This document shows positions 1 through 11,742 of a stretch of 47,182 bases of DNA, one piece after another (positions within the stretch are counted from its first letter, which is position 1; each line of letters starts with the position of its first letter). Source of the DNA: Glomus cerebriforme (taxonomy: Eukaryota; Glomeromycota; Glomeromycetes; Glomerales; Glomeraceae); contig QKYT01000253.1 of the NCBI GenBank assembly GCA_003550305.1, forward strand, positions 105,320 to 152,501, written 5' to 3'. Under the pieces are notes generated by a model. The model was given only the letters and a program-made list of their open reading frames with translations, was not told the DNA's origin and made no database searches. Position numbers and translations under genes: made by a program.

Positions 1-1784
1 ATATGAGGAAAAAATTAATCAAGAAGATAGAGTGAAAAATTTTTTTTCCAATCGGCAAACTCATTATATATAAAAAATCCAATGATAAATTATTGTGATT
101 TGCAGGTATGAATTGAAAATGATTAAAAAAAAAAAATCTCAATCGATATAAAATAAATGATCATCAATTATTAGCTATATCGGTATGATTTGAATCATAC
201 CTATACACAATTGATCGTACCTGTATATAATTAAGCATACCTTACCTTTCATATAATATCGTACCATAACTAAATACTATATACTCCTTCTTTTTGTTAT
301 ATGTGAAATTAAAATATTTTGGAAGTTCTTTTCCTTTATTTTTATCGCGAAATGAAAAGTTACAAAAATTTGTGGGGGTGTAGTTTAAAGATCCCCATTA
401 TAAATACATATAGGCTAATTTCGCTCATCTTCGATTATGTCATCACTTGGATCAAAATGTGATATGACACTAAGCCACCTTAATTTTTTTGCGCGCAACT
501 ATATTTTTTATTATTATTTTGATCTTTTACATAATAACAAATAATAGTTATTTTATTATTTTATTGCATTATCTTGTAATTTAAGTAAAAACTCTCGTTT
601 TTGAAGGCGTATATTGAATATCTATTAAGAACTATCAGGATAATTATAGTAAAAACTCTTAGCAAAATAATTATTCTATTTATAATTATTTTTAAAAAGT
701 TTTGTTAATTAATAGAGTTAAATACTATTTAACAGCATTTTAGGATTTTGGTATAGAATATTATGAACATTTTCATAAGCAACTTCATAAATTACGCGTT
801 TTTTTGTATTGTATAAAGATTTCACAACGTAATTTCAATACTTTGGTCAACCTAAACAGATGAAAAATGTCTAAGGAATGTTGTTTATAAGATATCGAAA
901 TACTTGCATATTTATAATTTTGTAAGTTTAGCTTGAATGGTTGTGAAGTTATAGATATTTTTTTTAATGCGTTTTGTTTTTTACTTTCACGGCGTAATTT
1001 AACCACTTTGGTTAAAGGAAACAGCAAAAGATGCTTGCATATTAATTATCCTTAAATGGTTGTGGAGGTATGGATTTTTTTTGTAATAATATTAAACGCG
1101 TTTTTTTTGATAAAAATTCTATAACTGATAGTGAAATTTTGTTACTGGGGTAGTTACATGATTTGTTAATATCGCGCGACCCGGTGATGTTAATTACCGG
1201 TTATAATTATAAAGATTTCTTTTATAATAATTAAAATAGGTGAAAATTAACTACATAAAGAACCTTAAATTACCCCTTATGAATAATACCCGGTATTTAA
1301 TCATAAAATCATAAAGATCTAAATTTTTGAATAATATCCTAGCACTAATTAATTTCTATATAATTTATTTATTAGTATGCTTTAATTATAATATTAAAAT
1401 TTTATAAATTAAATAAATGTTAAAGGAAAACAATCGAAGAAGGATATCGTTAAAGGAAAACGAGAGAAATAAAATGATCAATCAAGGATAATCAAATTTT
1501 TAGTCAAAAATTATTTAGCTCACGTAATAAATAGTACTAGCAATATTCTAGCTATGCGTGAAATTTCAACTGAACTGCACTGCAATACAATAAATTTATT
1601 GGTAAATTTAAATCTAATATAATTAAACATATTTGATTTATTTTGGAAGTAAAAAGTAATGTAATTTTCAGTACAGTGTAGCACTTATATAAAGTTCGAT
1701 TTACTAGTTCAAACTTTACGCGCCACAGCAAGCGATCTATCAACGAAATTCCGTCGTATGGATGATTGATTCACAAACAAAAAT
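1..1784. other. Intergenic, AT-rich, no gene seen
   Basis: No open frame here has the composition or motifs of the kinase genes further on; the longest frames are under 85 codons and full of Lys, Asn and Ile as expected from AT-rich noise. Around 193-260 there are two to three degenerate copies of a roughly 20-bp unit containing CATACCT or CGTACCT. A degenerate tandem repeat at 785-1110 is listed separately. Confidence 0.6.
785..1110. repeat. Degenerate tandem repeat, about 2-3 units of roughly 150 bp
   Basis: The motif CGTAATTT followed by ACTTTGGT occurs at about 829 and 991. The motif CTTGCATATTA or its variant, followed by GAATGGTTGTG or AAATGGTTGTG, occurs at about 903 and 1033. GCGTTTTTTT-like tracts recur at about 797, 968 and 1098. 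The order of these blocks is repeated, so the stretch looks like an old tandem duplication. The 80-codon minus-strand frame inside it carries the same internal repeat and is probably not a gene. Confidence 0.4.
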
Positions 1785-4640
1785 AGGATAACAATAAATA
1801 ATATTGTACAAATAATTTTTTCCTCAAAGCTCCAGACTCGCAATGGTTTCCATTTCCTAGTCGTAATGGACGTTAAAGAAACGCATAAGAACGCATCAAC
1901 TAGTATTGTTTAGTATTATTACAACATATTAAATATAAAAAATGAATTATGTTAAAATTATGAAATTATGAAATTAATGGTTTGTGGCCAAAATTAGGTT
2001 TTAATGTTACCAAAGAAAATCATAACCGTATTTTACGCTGTTTTTGTTTCCTATTTTAGTATTTATTTCTTAAAATGGGTTGGTTTTGCGCCAACGTATT
2101 AATTTAATCAAAATTTAAATTTCATGATCGACTATTAGCAGTTAGTATCTCAGTTCTTTTTATTTAAACGACTTTGAACAGGAAAATATTTTGTCGGCTG
2201 ATTAAATAAGGTGTTTAACATAGACAATAAGTCAAATTATAAATATTATCGTTTGTTAATATTTATTTGTGTGCGATGTACCATTAGATAAACCAAATTT
2301 AATTCAATTTTAAATATATATTTTATTTAGACAAACGATAAAGAACCTTAAACTAATCTATTTATTATTCGAGTTTTTTATTTTATAAAAGAGAAAAAAA
2401 AATATCTCTCTCTATCGAGTTTCCATTTCATGAATGAACTCAAAAAAACCCCTCATTTTTTTTTATATATAAACAATTCTTTTTAAAAAAATTATTCAAT
2501 CCTTTTTTTTTTAAACTTCCTTTATTTGTGTAGATTATAACCATTAACGGTCATCGGATTATATTAATTCCGGGTCCGAACCAAATTAATGCGTAGGGTT
2601 CAAACCTTAAATTTTTTTTTTCAAAAATTTTCAATTTTCCTTTTTTTTTCTCAGTTTGAATAAATTTTCAACCTATTCAAGTTATGTCCAATATGTCCAA
2701 TATTCGCAGAGCAATGGTTAATGCTGCGTACGATAAGGCGTATGCATTAATAAATAACGATGATATGCACATAAGATTTAAAGATATAAAAGAATTCATT
2801 CGTAATGATGAATCTCTTACGCAAGACGAAAAGGTGGAATGTATAAGAAGGTTTGACGGAGATTATGATTATTTTAAAGTAGTACAAAATGATGGAACGA
2901 AAAGATTATGCGAAAATTGTCAAGAAAGATGTTTGGCCACGTTATATTGTGAAGTTTGTGTTCGAAAGTATTTAATATCAAAATTTTCCAATTGGACATC
3001 CGGAAGTAAGATCATAGATGATTTGTTACAAAAGTGTCAAAGGGAATCTCTCATTCCGTATATGATCGTTGAATGGATCCCATATGATAGTTTTCAGAAT
3101 CTTGAATTTTTGGCTAAAGGTGGTTGCTCTGATATTTATATTGCTGATTGGATTGATGGATGTTATAAAGAATGGGATGTCAAAGAAAAGAAGTTGAAGA
3201 GATCTGGACCGTGTAAAGTGGTGCTTAAAAAATTAGAGAATGTTGAAAATGCTAATAGGACTTGGCTCGAAGAGGTAAATAATTTATTTATAATTTTATT
3301 TTTTTTTCAACAATATTAATTATTTTATTAACATGATTATATATATATAGGCAACATCACATTTATTTATTAGTAATAAATGGGGATCCATAGTCCAATG
3401 TTTTGGTTTAACAAAAGATCCATCAAATGATAAGTTTATGCTTGTAATGAATCATATGGATATAGATTTGAGAAGATATTTACAACAAAATCGAAATGAG
3501 ATTACATGGAAAACGAAAATTCAAATAGTTTTTGAAATAATTAAGGCGGTCTGTAGAATTCATGAAGAAAATTCTGTTCATAGAGATTTGCACTCAGGAA
3601 ATATATTATATTCAAAAGATAAAAATGATTGGTACATAAGTGATCTCGGATTTTGTGGACCCGCCAATAAACCATTAAAAAGTGTATACGGAAATCTTCC
3701 TTATATAGCACCGGAAGTGATTTTTAAAAATGAATATACTTTTAAATCTGATATTTATGCTATCGCGATGCTTATGTGGGAAATTTTATATGAACAACCA
3801 CCATTTTTAAATCAAAAACATGGATATGAACTTGCGTTAAATATTAGTAACGGAATAAGACCACATATTTTACCAGAAACTCCGTTAAAGTTTAAAGAAT
3901 TAATGGAACAGTGTTGGGATGCAGATCCAGAAAAAAGACCTGATATTCATACACTTTGGAAAAAATTAGAAGAAATTAATAAATCATTTCATGAAGATAG
4001 TGATTATTGGAAAAATATTCATTTCGATATAAATTCTAATATTAAATCATCATATAGTAATAGTAAACTTTATAGCTTTCACAATATACCTGAACCAAGA
4101 AATGCTACTAAAGGTAATGTTTTATTATGATAATCTTATGTTCTACAATATGATTTTTCTGATTTTATAGATTATTAATTAAGAATTTTCTTTATTTTAA
4201 ATCAAACAGAAGAACAAGAGGGTAACTATCAATTTTTTTTAAGAAAAAAAAAAATCAAATATTATTTTAATCATTTTGCGCATTTAATTTTATAGCATAC
4301 CATACTACACAATTTGATTTAAATATCTCGGACTCGGAAATTCCAGACGGTAAATATAATTAAAAAAATTTTGTTTTTTAATAAATAAATATTAATTTCT
4401 TGTCATTATTTTTTTAGATATTTAAATTAAAACTTAATTATTTGCTTTCAAGAAGGCTAATCCTTATTTATTTATTTTTTTATGAATAAATTTGAAAAAT
4501 TATATATATGGTTTATTTAGAATTATTTAAACACTAAGATTATGGGCAAATAATATATTTTGCATAATATTCTAAGTTTGTAATTTAAATAATTCCTTTT
4601 TGTTATTCATTTATATTATCATAAATAGTTTCAATTATTG
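1785..4640. repeat. Left arm of a large inverted duplication (partner 19753-22575)
   Basis: Kinase A, its 5' flank back to about 1790 and its 3' flank to about 4620 are matched in reverse orientation by 19753-22575. Landmarks shared by both arms include ACGCATCAACTAGTATT (about 1891 here, about 22490 reversed), a TTCCTATTTT block near 2050, CTTCCTTTTATT-like sequence before the gene, and the 3' stretch with GCAAATAATATATTTTGCATAATATTC. The copies are clearly diverged by substitutions and small indels, so this is an old duplication and not an assembly echo. The far end of the homology on the partner side falls into the assembly gap. Confidence 0.85.
2684..4425 (+). CDS. Kinase A: Cys-rich N-terminal module plus TKL protein kinase
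   Basis: Five exons are proposed: 2684-3274, 3351-4113, 4210-4221, 4296-4349 and 4418-4425. All introns have GT/AG ends and all phases match, giving 475 aa. Residues 76-92 carry five cysteines (CENC, C83, then CEVC), probably a small zinc-binding knuckle, followed by the family block FSNWTSGS. The kinase domain runs from about 142 to 412. The Gly-rich loop is degenerate (KGGCSDIY), the ATP-binding Lys is probably K182, the catalytic loop is HRDLHSGN (D276, N281), DFG is DLG (295-297) and APEV is present. The tail has NIPEPRNA, also seen in the other Cys-rich kinases of this window. Exon 3 is only 12 nt and the last exon adds two codons, so the 3' end is the least certain part. Role: likely cytoplasmic Ser/Thr or dual-specificity signalling kinase; substrate unknown. 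An inverted paralogue lies at 20036-21666. Confidence 0.85.
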
Positions 4641-5188
4641 GTAAAAATAAAAAAGCTTTTATATATTACAATAATTTTAAAAATCGTTTATGTAGAAAAA
4701 AGTATTTTTTGATAAAAAAGTGGCGCAAACTTTATGTAATTATCTCAAGATCTTAAAAAACATTTCTTGAATGTATTTTTACCTCCCCCTACAACTCAGT
4801 GGATAAAATATGGTTTGGAATACCGTTTATGGCTTTTACATGTGTGACACGTTGTTTTTTGCATAGAATGTTTTTAAATTTCTGGTCAAAATAAAGATTA
4901 ATTAGCGTTAACGCAAACGATATCAGATTTAATTTATAAATTGAGAAAAGATTTTAAAACAAAAAATTTTCAATGTATAAACTTTTATTTTAGTGATTAT
5001 TATTTCACTTTTAAATATGATTCACGAGAATTATGATAAACCTTTTAAATACGAATCACATGAATAAATAAAACTGCAGGGTCATTACACAACATTGTTG
5101 CTCGTAGTGCATAAATATTTGCTGGACAAAAAAAAGTTTCGCAAATGAATTTTAACTTCTTTAAAATTAATTGAGAAACTCGTCAAAA
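4426..5188. other. Intergenic between kinase A and the next gene
   Basis: The first 200 bases belong to the inverted-duplication arm. The rest is AT-rich, with a short less AT-rich patch around 4780-4860 (CCTCCCCCTACAACTCAG), and shows no coding signal on either strand. It should contain the terminator of kinase A and the promoter of the gene starting at 5189, but no specific element could be recognised. Confidence 0.5.
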
Positions 5189-6632
5189 ATGTCAAAATCT
5201 CAATCCCCCAGTCCATCATCCTCTTCCGCTACTTTAAATACCCTGAATACTCCTAAATTGGAATATAATATTTATACCGATTGGATAGAAAAAGCAATTG
5301 CCGAAGAATATATCATACATTATCCATATTCGGATTTTAATAATAAACAAAAAATAGGGGAAGGTTCATTTGGAAAAGTCTCTCGTGCTAAATGGAAAAA
5401 TACTGATAAAGTTTTCGCCTTAAAAAATTTCAATAATGCTAATACAACTTTAAAAGAAGTCATTAATGAGGTATAAATTTAAATAATAATAATTTTTTTT
5501 TATATTTTATTAATTAAAATCTTTTGCAGATAAAGTTACAAAAAAGAGTTGATTTTCATGAAAATATTTTACGATTCTATGGAATCACAATAGTAAAAAA
5601 TACTGGTAAGCCTTAATACGTGGTATGAGATTTCCAAAAAAAAAAAAAATAGATATAATTTTTTTAATTTTTTTTTAAATGCAAATTCAGATATAATTAA
5701 AAAATACTCATTGGTTTTAGAATATGCTGATAGTGGTACATTAAGAACTTATTTAGGTGATCATTTTGATGAACTTGAATGGAATGATAAATATCAGCTA
5801 GCATTGCAACTGGCCAGTGCGGTAGCGTATATACATGAATGTGATATAATTCATTGTGACCTGGTAACAGTTTAAAATTTTCTAATTTTGATTATTAAAA
5901 TGACTAATAACTTTAATTAATTTTATCTAATCATAATAGCATGCTGATAATATATTTGTACATCAGAATAAGATAAAGCTGGCAGATTTTGGTTTATCAA
6001 GAAAGATCGCTGCATCAAGTAACAAGTTAGGGATATTTGGTTTAATACCCTATATAGATCCAAAAAGGCTTGCTCATCAACATAATTATAAATTAAATAA
6101 AAAGTCCGATGTATATAGTATTGGTGTCTTAATGTGGCAAATTTCAAGTGGACGACAACCATTTGATGAGAATAATTATGATTTGAGCTTAACCTTATCA
6201 ATAATAAATGGAGAAAGAGAGAAAGTTAATGATGGAACTCCTGTTGAATATAATAAATTATATTCAGGTAATAAAATAATTAACTAATTCTAGTTTAATT
6301 ACTCAATTATATTTATTTTTACTTGTTCATTTAATTAGAATGCTGGAAAGATGAACCGGATGAACGTCCGAATATGCAAGATGTTGTTTCAACTCTTAAA
6401 TCTATAATTTCTCCTGAGAAAAACAATATAAACGTTGATAATATTAATGAGAAAGAAAATCATTCGTCAGAAATGCCTAAATCATTTTCAAAATCAAGTG
6501 AAGGAAATATAGATGTAAATAAGAGTTTAACAATAGGTTCGGATTTTACAGATTTTACTATGAGGAATATTGAGTCTGAGAGAAAATCTGATTCACAAAA
6601 TAAAGTATCTGCTGTTCAAACAAGTGTATTAG
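5189..6632 (+). CDS. TKL kinase, probable N-terminal half of a fusion protein ending at 8817
   Basis: Exons: 5189-5470, 5530-5605, 5691-5863, 5940-6267 and 6339-6632. ATG 5189 is chosen because the upstream in-frame TTG is not a eukaryotic start. After a Ser/Thr/Pro-rich leader comes the family motif YTDWIEKAI (29-37), then a TKL kinase domain with a good Gly-loop IGEGSFG (56-62) and Lys79. The catalytic loop is HCDLHADN (174-181), with Cys for the usual Arg but Asp176 kept, and DFG is intact at 193-195. The activation segment reads PYIDPK in place of APE, as in the other Sel1-linked kinases here. An acidic Ser-rich stretch follows. The last exon can end in frame at 6655, or splice from 6632 to 6716, continuing in frame into the next entry (intron 83 bp, L-G-I-S-I-K-M-D). 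Only 74 bases separate the 6655 stop from ATG 6730, so I favour one gene of 1038 aa. Its kinase part has a decayed inverted copy at 35945-36545. Confidence 0.82.
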
Positions 6633-6715
6633 GTAATTACTTTAACATTTTGTGAAAAATAACTATAATCTTAATCTAATTCCAAATTAATACATATTTT
6701 TTATTTTTAAAAAAG

Positions 6716-8817
6716 GTATTTCTATCAAAATGGATGAGGGTGATGTTATTGGTCCATATTTGCCTTTAATTCAAACGGCTACAAATTTGATAACGAAAAT
6801 AATCGAAACTTGTGAAGATGCTGAATATAACAAAAAGATTTGCGATGCTCTAGTGGACCGAGTAGAATTAACTAAATTTTCTATTGAATCATTACAACGT
6901 AGAAAACAAAAAAATGAAAAGAAATTACGTGATGAAGTATTTTATAATGCTTTTCATAAGTTTATATATGTTTTAGAAGAAATTAACACATATACTACGG
7001 ATATTTCAAAAATTCAGTGTTTTAAGAAATATACAAAAGCAAGTTCGATTAAAAAAAAATTTATAAAACTTACAGAAGATTATGATAAGGCAATGAATGA
7101 CTTACATTTTACTATGGCAGTTGCTAACGATGAACAAAAAAAGACTGATAAAGAAGCTTTAGAGGAAGATCTTGCTGAATTTAAAAATGTGAGACAAGTA
7201 GTTGGTGAGATTTATCATGAAATAATGTATATTAAGAATCATATTAACGACAAAGTTCTACACGGCGCGAATGAGATTAGTTCAGGTGATCTAGTATCTC
7301 CTACACAAGGAAGCCCTGATGATTTCCGATGTAGAAAAAATTCTAATATTGTAGTGGTAAGGAAGAAAATTTTTAACGGACAAGAAGTAGCTTGTAAAAC
7401 AATATCTATGAGCGAAGAAAAAATGAAAGCACATCTTGAAATTCTAAAAATTCTAATGAAATTATCTGAATGTGAGCATATTCTTAAGTTTTATGGTGTC
7501 TCAAAAATAGAAAATTATAATGTTATGGTTTTTGAATGGGCTAAATTTGGAACTTTGAAAGAACTTTACGAAAAATATGATATTCATTGGCATTATAAGG
7601 TTCGAATTGCTCTTAAAATTTGTCGTGGACTTATATTTTTACAAAAGTCTTCAATTTTACATCATGACCTGAAATGTGAAAATATTTTAGTAAAAGAAAA
7701 TTTGGAACCTAAAATTTATAATTTAGAGTTAGCACGTGCTTTTACTGGAAATACTACTTTATTAGGTGATGGGATGAATGATGCTGTACGTTGGTTAGCT
7801 CCTGAAAAATTAAAAGATTATAAGACTCGATATACAACACATTGTGAAATTTTTAGTTTTGGCGTGTTACTTTGGGAACTTGCCTTTGAAAAAGTTCCAT
7901 ATGAAAGTTTGGAAGTAGACCAAATTAAGGATTTTGTGATAAAAGGTGGTAGAGAAGTAATTAAATTTGGCGATTCAACTCCTGAAATTTCTAAACTTCA
8001 AGAAGAATATAAAAGAATTATAGAACATAGTAAGTATTTTTTTTTTAATTTATTGTACATGTCGCACTCCCTTATATTTTAATTGATGATGTAATGTATT
8101 GTAATTGTAATGCAGTTTATAAATTTGTAAAATTTTCTTATTGATAATCTTTTTTTTTTATATATAGCTTGGAAGGACATTCCACAAGAACGAATTTCTT
8201 TTTTGAAAGCATTGGACATGTTAGAAGAATTACATAGTTCCATTCAAAATATGTTTGATGAAAATTTACAATTCGATTTTGATGGATCGAAAGATAGTTT
8301 AATAATACCTGATGATCTAATAATTCAAATAATTCCATTAGTTAAAGGTATACTAGCTTTTAGAATGGGGGACCATCAAAAAGCATGGGAATGTTTTGAT
8401 TATCATGCAAGTAATGGTAGTATAACAGCAAAATATTGGAAAGGTCGTTATTTGTGGGATGGATACCTTGATAATATTAAAGGACGTGAAGAAGAAGGTA
8501 AAGCATTACTCAAAGAAGCTGCTGATGAAGGAATCCCTGATGCTCAATTACGTTATGCTTTTACCTTATTAGAAGTTCTTGATGAAGGTGATAATCGAAA
8601 AATATTTATGGATTATATCACTAAAGCTGCCACTGAAGGTGATAATGATGTTGCACAATTTAACTTGGGTGATATATATTATAAAGGAAAATGTAAGATT
8701 CCAAAGGATGAAGATAAGGGAATTAAATGGTTAAAAATGGCTGCTTTGAGAAATAATACTAAAGCAATTGATTTACTAAAACAAATTGGAATTAATATTT
8801 ATGATATTTCAAAATGA
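6716..8817 (+). CDS. MLKL-like helical domain, pseudokinase-like domain and Sel1 repeats
   Basis: Two exons: 6716-8029 and 8168-8817, spliced with matching phase. As a separate gene it would start at ATG 6730. In fused numbering, residues about 395-545 are an all-helical, charged region (blocks AEYNKKICDALVDRV and KIIETCED) resembling the four-helix N-terminal domain of MLKL and related HeLo-type fungal and plant domains. A kinase fold follows at about 590-825. ACK gives Lys612, the catalytic loop is HHDLKCEN (D702, K704, N707) and LAPEK is present. The Gly-loop cannot be recognised, however, and DFG is replaced by NLE (720-722), so catalysis is doubtful. The block TWKDIPQERI after the second splice leads into roughly four Sel1-like repeats (AWECFDYHASNG, GKALLKEAADEG, FNLGDIYYKGK). 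The architecture is known from Glomeromycotina Sel1-kinase proteins; a membrane-acting or cell-death role is inference. A decayed inverted copy of the tail lies at 31982-32620. Confidence 0.82.
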
Positions 8818-10525
8818 ATAATTAAAGTTTTATATGTAGTTATTTGATATAGTAATTTGATATTAAGAATTAAATAAAAAATTGTTTCGTTTTATTCGTT
8901 ATATTCATTTTGTTAATTATCATTTTTTTCTCTTCCTTTTCGATATTCGAACAATTCAATTTCTAACTTTGTACTTAATTTTATAATGTTAAGAATTAAA
9001 AAAACGAGCTCTAAGATGAAACTGACCATTATAGTAAAACTTTTTTACGTTAATTAAGTAGCCAGAATTATCATATTGCGAGGCTCTGTCAATCGAACTA
9101 ATTAAACCAAAATTTCTGTTGTTTAACCGAAAGAAAAAAAATGACTGCTGTCGGGAATTTTCATATTTAATTTAATATAAAGTTCACGAGTTAGAACGAA
9201 TGAGATAACTTCGTATCTATAAAACTTCCTTTATTCTGGTTAATTCTTGTGGTGATAGAAAAATAAAATAAATAGTCAGTTCAAAAATAAAGTCAGGTTG
9301 TAATTTAAAAATTTTACAATTTTGAAATTAAAATATCAATAATTAAGTGAAAGAAAATTTAAAATAAAAGTAATGAATAAAATATTTAACAAAAAAAAAA
9401 AAAAAAAAAAAATTTACAATAATATCTCCTACTACAATAGCAATTTTTTTAAGATGACTTCGAAAAATCAAACAACAGATCGTTTAAATAATTTAAAAAA
9501 GTATTAAATAATTGAGTGATATGTTGTGACAAGTTGTATAAAAAGCTTGGGGATGAGTAATTAATTTACTTGATGGAGGTTTAACTTTTCCTTCTTTAAA
9601 TTGCTTTCAATTTTTATGTTTTTTAATAAAAATTATATATAAATAACAATCATATTTTTTTTATTTCAAATCATTTAGTCTATTGTGGTTTAAACCAAAC
9701 GCCTTTTCATTAACATTTTGATGTTTCTTGCTTATTTATTTCAGGTTAAATAAATATGAAAGGCGTTTGAATAGAAATTAGAAAAGTTGCTTTAGAATGG
9801 TTATGTAGTCAGTTATTTTTGGACGTAATTAAATTTGTTCATGCCAACACGATCTTCAAAAGTGATATAATCTATAAAACATCTTCATGAAGAATTTTTT
9901 TTTAATTCCCATTTAATTAAGTAAATAATTTCTGATATAGGAGTTTCATAACAGACTATTTTTGTATATTATTAGTTTACGAATGACAGTAAACTATTTA
10001 ACCGGATCATTTCTAACTGGTTAACTTAAAATTATCAAAATATTTAACATTTCAATTCTGGATACACAAAATTTTAAATTTTCAAATATGAGAAAATAAA
10101 AGTATTTACTCAATAATAACGTCAAAAGTTTCATTTCGGATATATGAGAACCGATCAAGTTAGATCTTCTGTTGAATCTAGTGATGAAGGTCCTTGGTCA
10201 GTTGGTGATTAGATATTGATGACTAATTAGAATGCGTATAAAATCTGGTCCGTTGAAGTTTTTAAGCAGTTCTTTTAAAACTTCAGATTTACAATTATAT
10301 TAAAAAGTTTTTTACACGTCAAATTTTTGAATATTAAAAGCGCTCAAGGATTTACCCAAAACTAAAATTAATTACGATGTTATAAATATGTTAGGAAAGA
10401 ACCAGATTTAAAGAATTGTATTTTTTTTATGTTGTAGATCCCATTTTTTTAATTCACAGTGCTATATCGATACCGCAGCAAAATAAGGTGTTACTAGACT
10501 CACTAGACTCACAAATTATGACGTG
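8200..10525. repeat. Left copy of a second inverted duplication (partner 30250-32620)
   Basis: The Sel1-coding end of the gene ending at 8817 plus 1.7 kb of downstream DNA reappears in reverse orientation at 30250-32620. Shared landmarks include AAAAAGCTTGGGGATGAGTAAT (about 9541), the AAACGCCTTTTCAT hairpin (about 9697), ATGAGAACCGATCAAGTTAG (about 10144) and CGATACCGCAGCAAAATAAGG (about 10469). Homology stops close to 10525. The left copy keeps an open reading frame; the right copy does not. Confidence 0.85.
9696..9769. repeat. Hairpin of about 14 bp arms, present in three copies
   Basis: CAAACGCCTTTTCAT at the left and ATGAAAGGCGTTTG at the right can pair over about 14 bp with one bulged T, leaving a loop of about 45 bases. 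The same arms are at about 31025-31105 and 46951-47031 (reversed orientation). It may be the remains of a small TIR element or a structured 3' element; nothing in the sequence decides. Confidence 0.4.
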
Positions 10526-11611
10526 ATATAAAACCTTGCGTAAAAAATCCTTAACAATGTTAGTATTAAATTTAATTTTTCACGTGTTCATGCATAACCC
10601 TGCATAACTCTGGCCAAACTGTCAGACGAATGTCCTGTCGGGATATCGTGATGCAATTGTCTTAACAAGTTTCTTGGCAACAGAATTTGAATTATATCAA
10701 CAGTAAAAGAGCTTTTAACTGGAAATCCAAGTAGCTTTATCGAATAAAATTTGGCTTCTTCATCGATTGGATTTCAGTCATTGATCCAGTGAAATGCAGA
10801 TGAATTAGTTGATCTCGTAAATCTGCTGAAGCAGATATCACATCATAACACTTGATGTGTGATGAATGCATAACACTCTCAAAATACATTGATATCCGGC
10901 AATAATATTAAAGATTGTCTTCTATTTTTGATCTCTTAGCTCCGTCTTGAACTATTTATATATTAATTCAATTTTGATAAAGTGATATTTAAGAAATTAA
11001 TTTATTAAGTAATAGTAATATATTTTATCCAAATTAGTAAAAAAATTTTCAATATATGTAGTAATAATGAAATTAGCCACAAATACGTGCCAGCCGGATG
11101 AGCTGCAGCTGACAATTTAAAAAAATATATATTTCTAATACGCCATAAATTTTGAGTACAAAAAATTTTCTTTTTTATACAGATGCCTGATAGTATGATC
11201 GTCAACGAGCTTTTTCGTCATTCTCTTCTTACCAATTTATTCTTAGATTTTTTTTAATTATTATTAAAAATAACAACTCGATCAATGAAATTTTAAAAGT
11301 CAATTCTGTTTACCGATCATTACACGAACTTAATTTATTTTCATTCATTTAATATTTCTTTACTAAACCGAATTACCATATTGGGAACGCCCACACCCCT
11401 CAGCCCAAGGATCTATGACTTTTTTAAACCATATATTAAAAGGATTTTCATTCGATTTTTTTTTTCGAACATCAAAGAATCTAATTACTAAATATGTAAT
11501 TTTTGTAATTTTTTAGAAATTCCATTGTTGATTATAACTTAATCTATACAGAAATAAAGTTTAATCAATAATGCATTATGACTTATTAAAATTTCTCGTT
11601 ATATTCGTTAA

Positions 11612-11742
11612 AACCGGTTTAACCGGTTAATAAGATAACGTATCCGGAATTTTTTTCCGATTTGAAAACTTTTATATAAATCATAGAATTTTTTTTTTTA
11701 ATAAAAAAAAAATACATTTTTTTTTGTTACGTTTAAAAAACC

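Noticed and set aside
785..1027. 80-codon minus-strand frame with repeated LTKVVKLR / LTKVLKLR
   Set aside because: The repeat is the translation of a degenerate DNA tandem repeat; no start context or partner exon.
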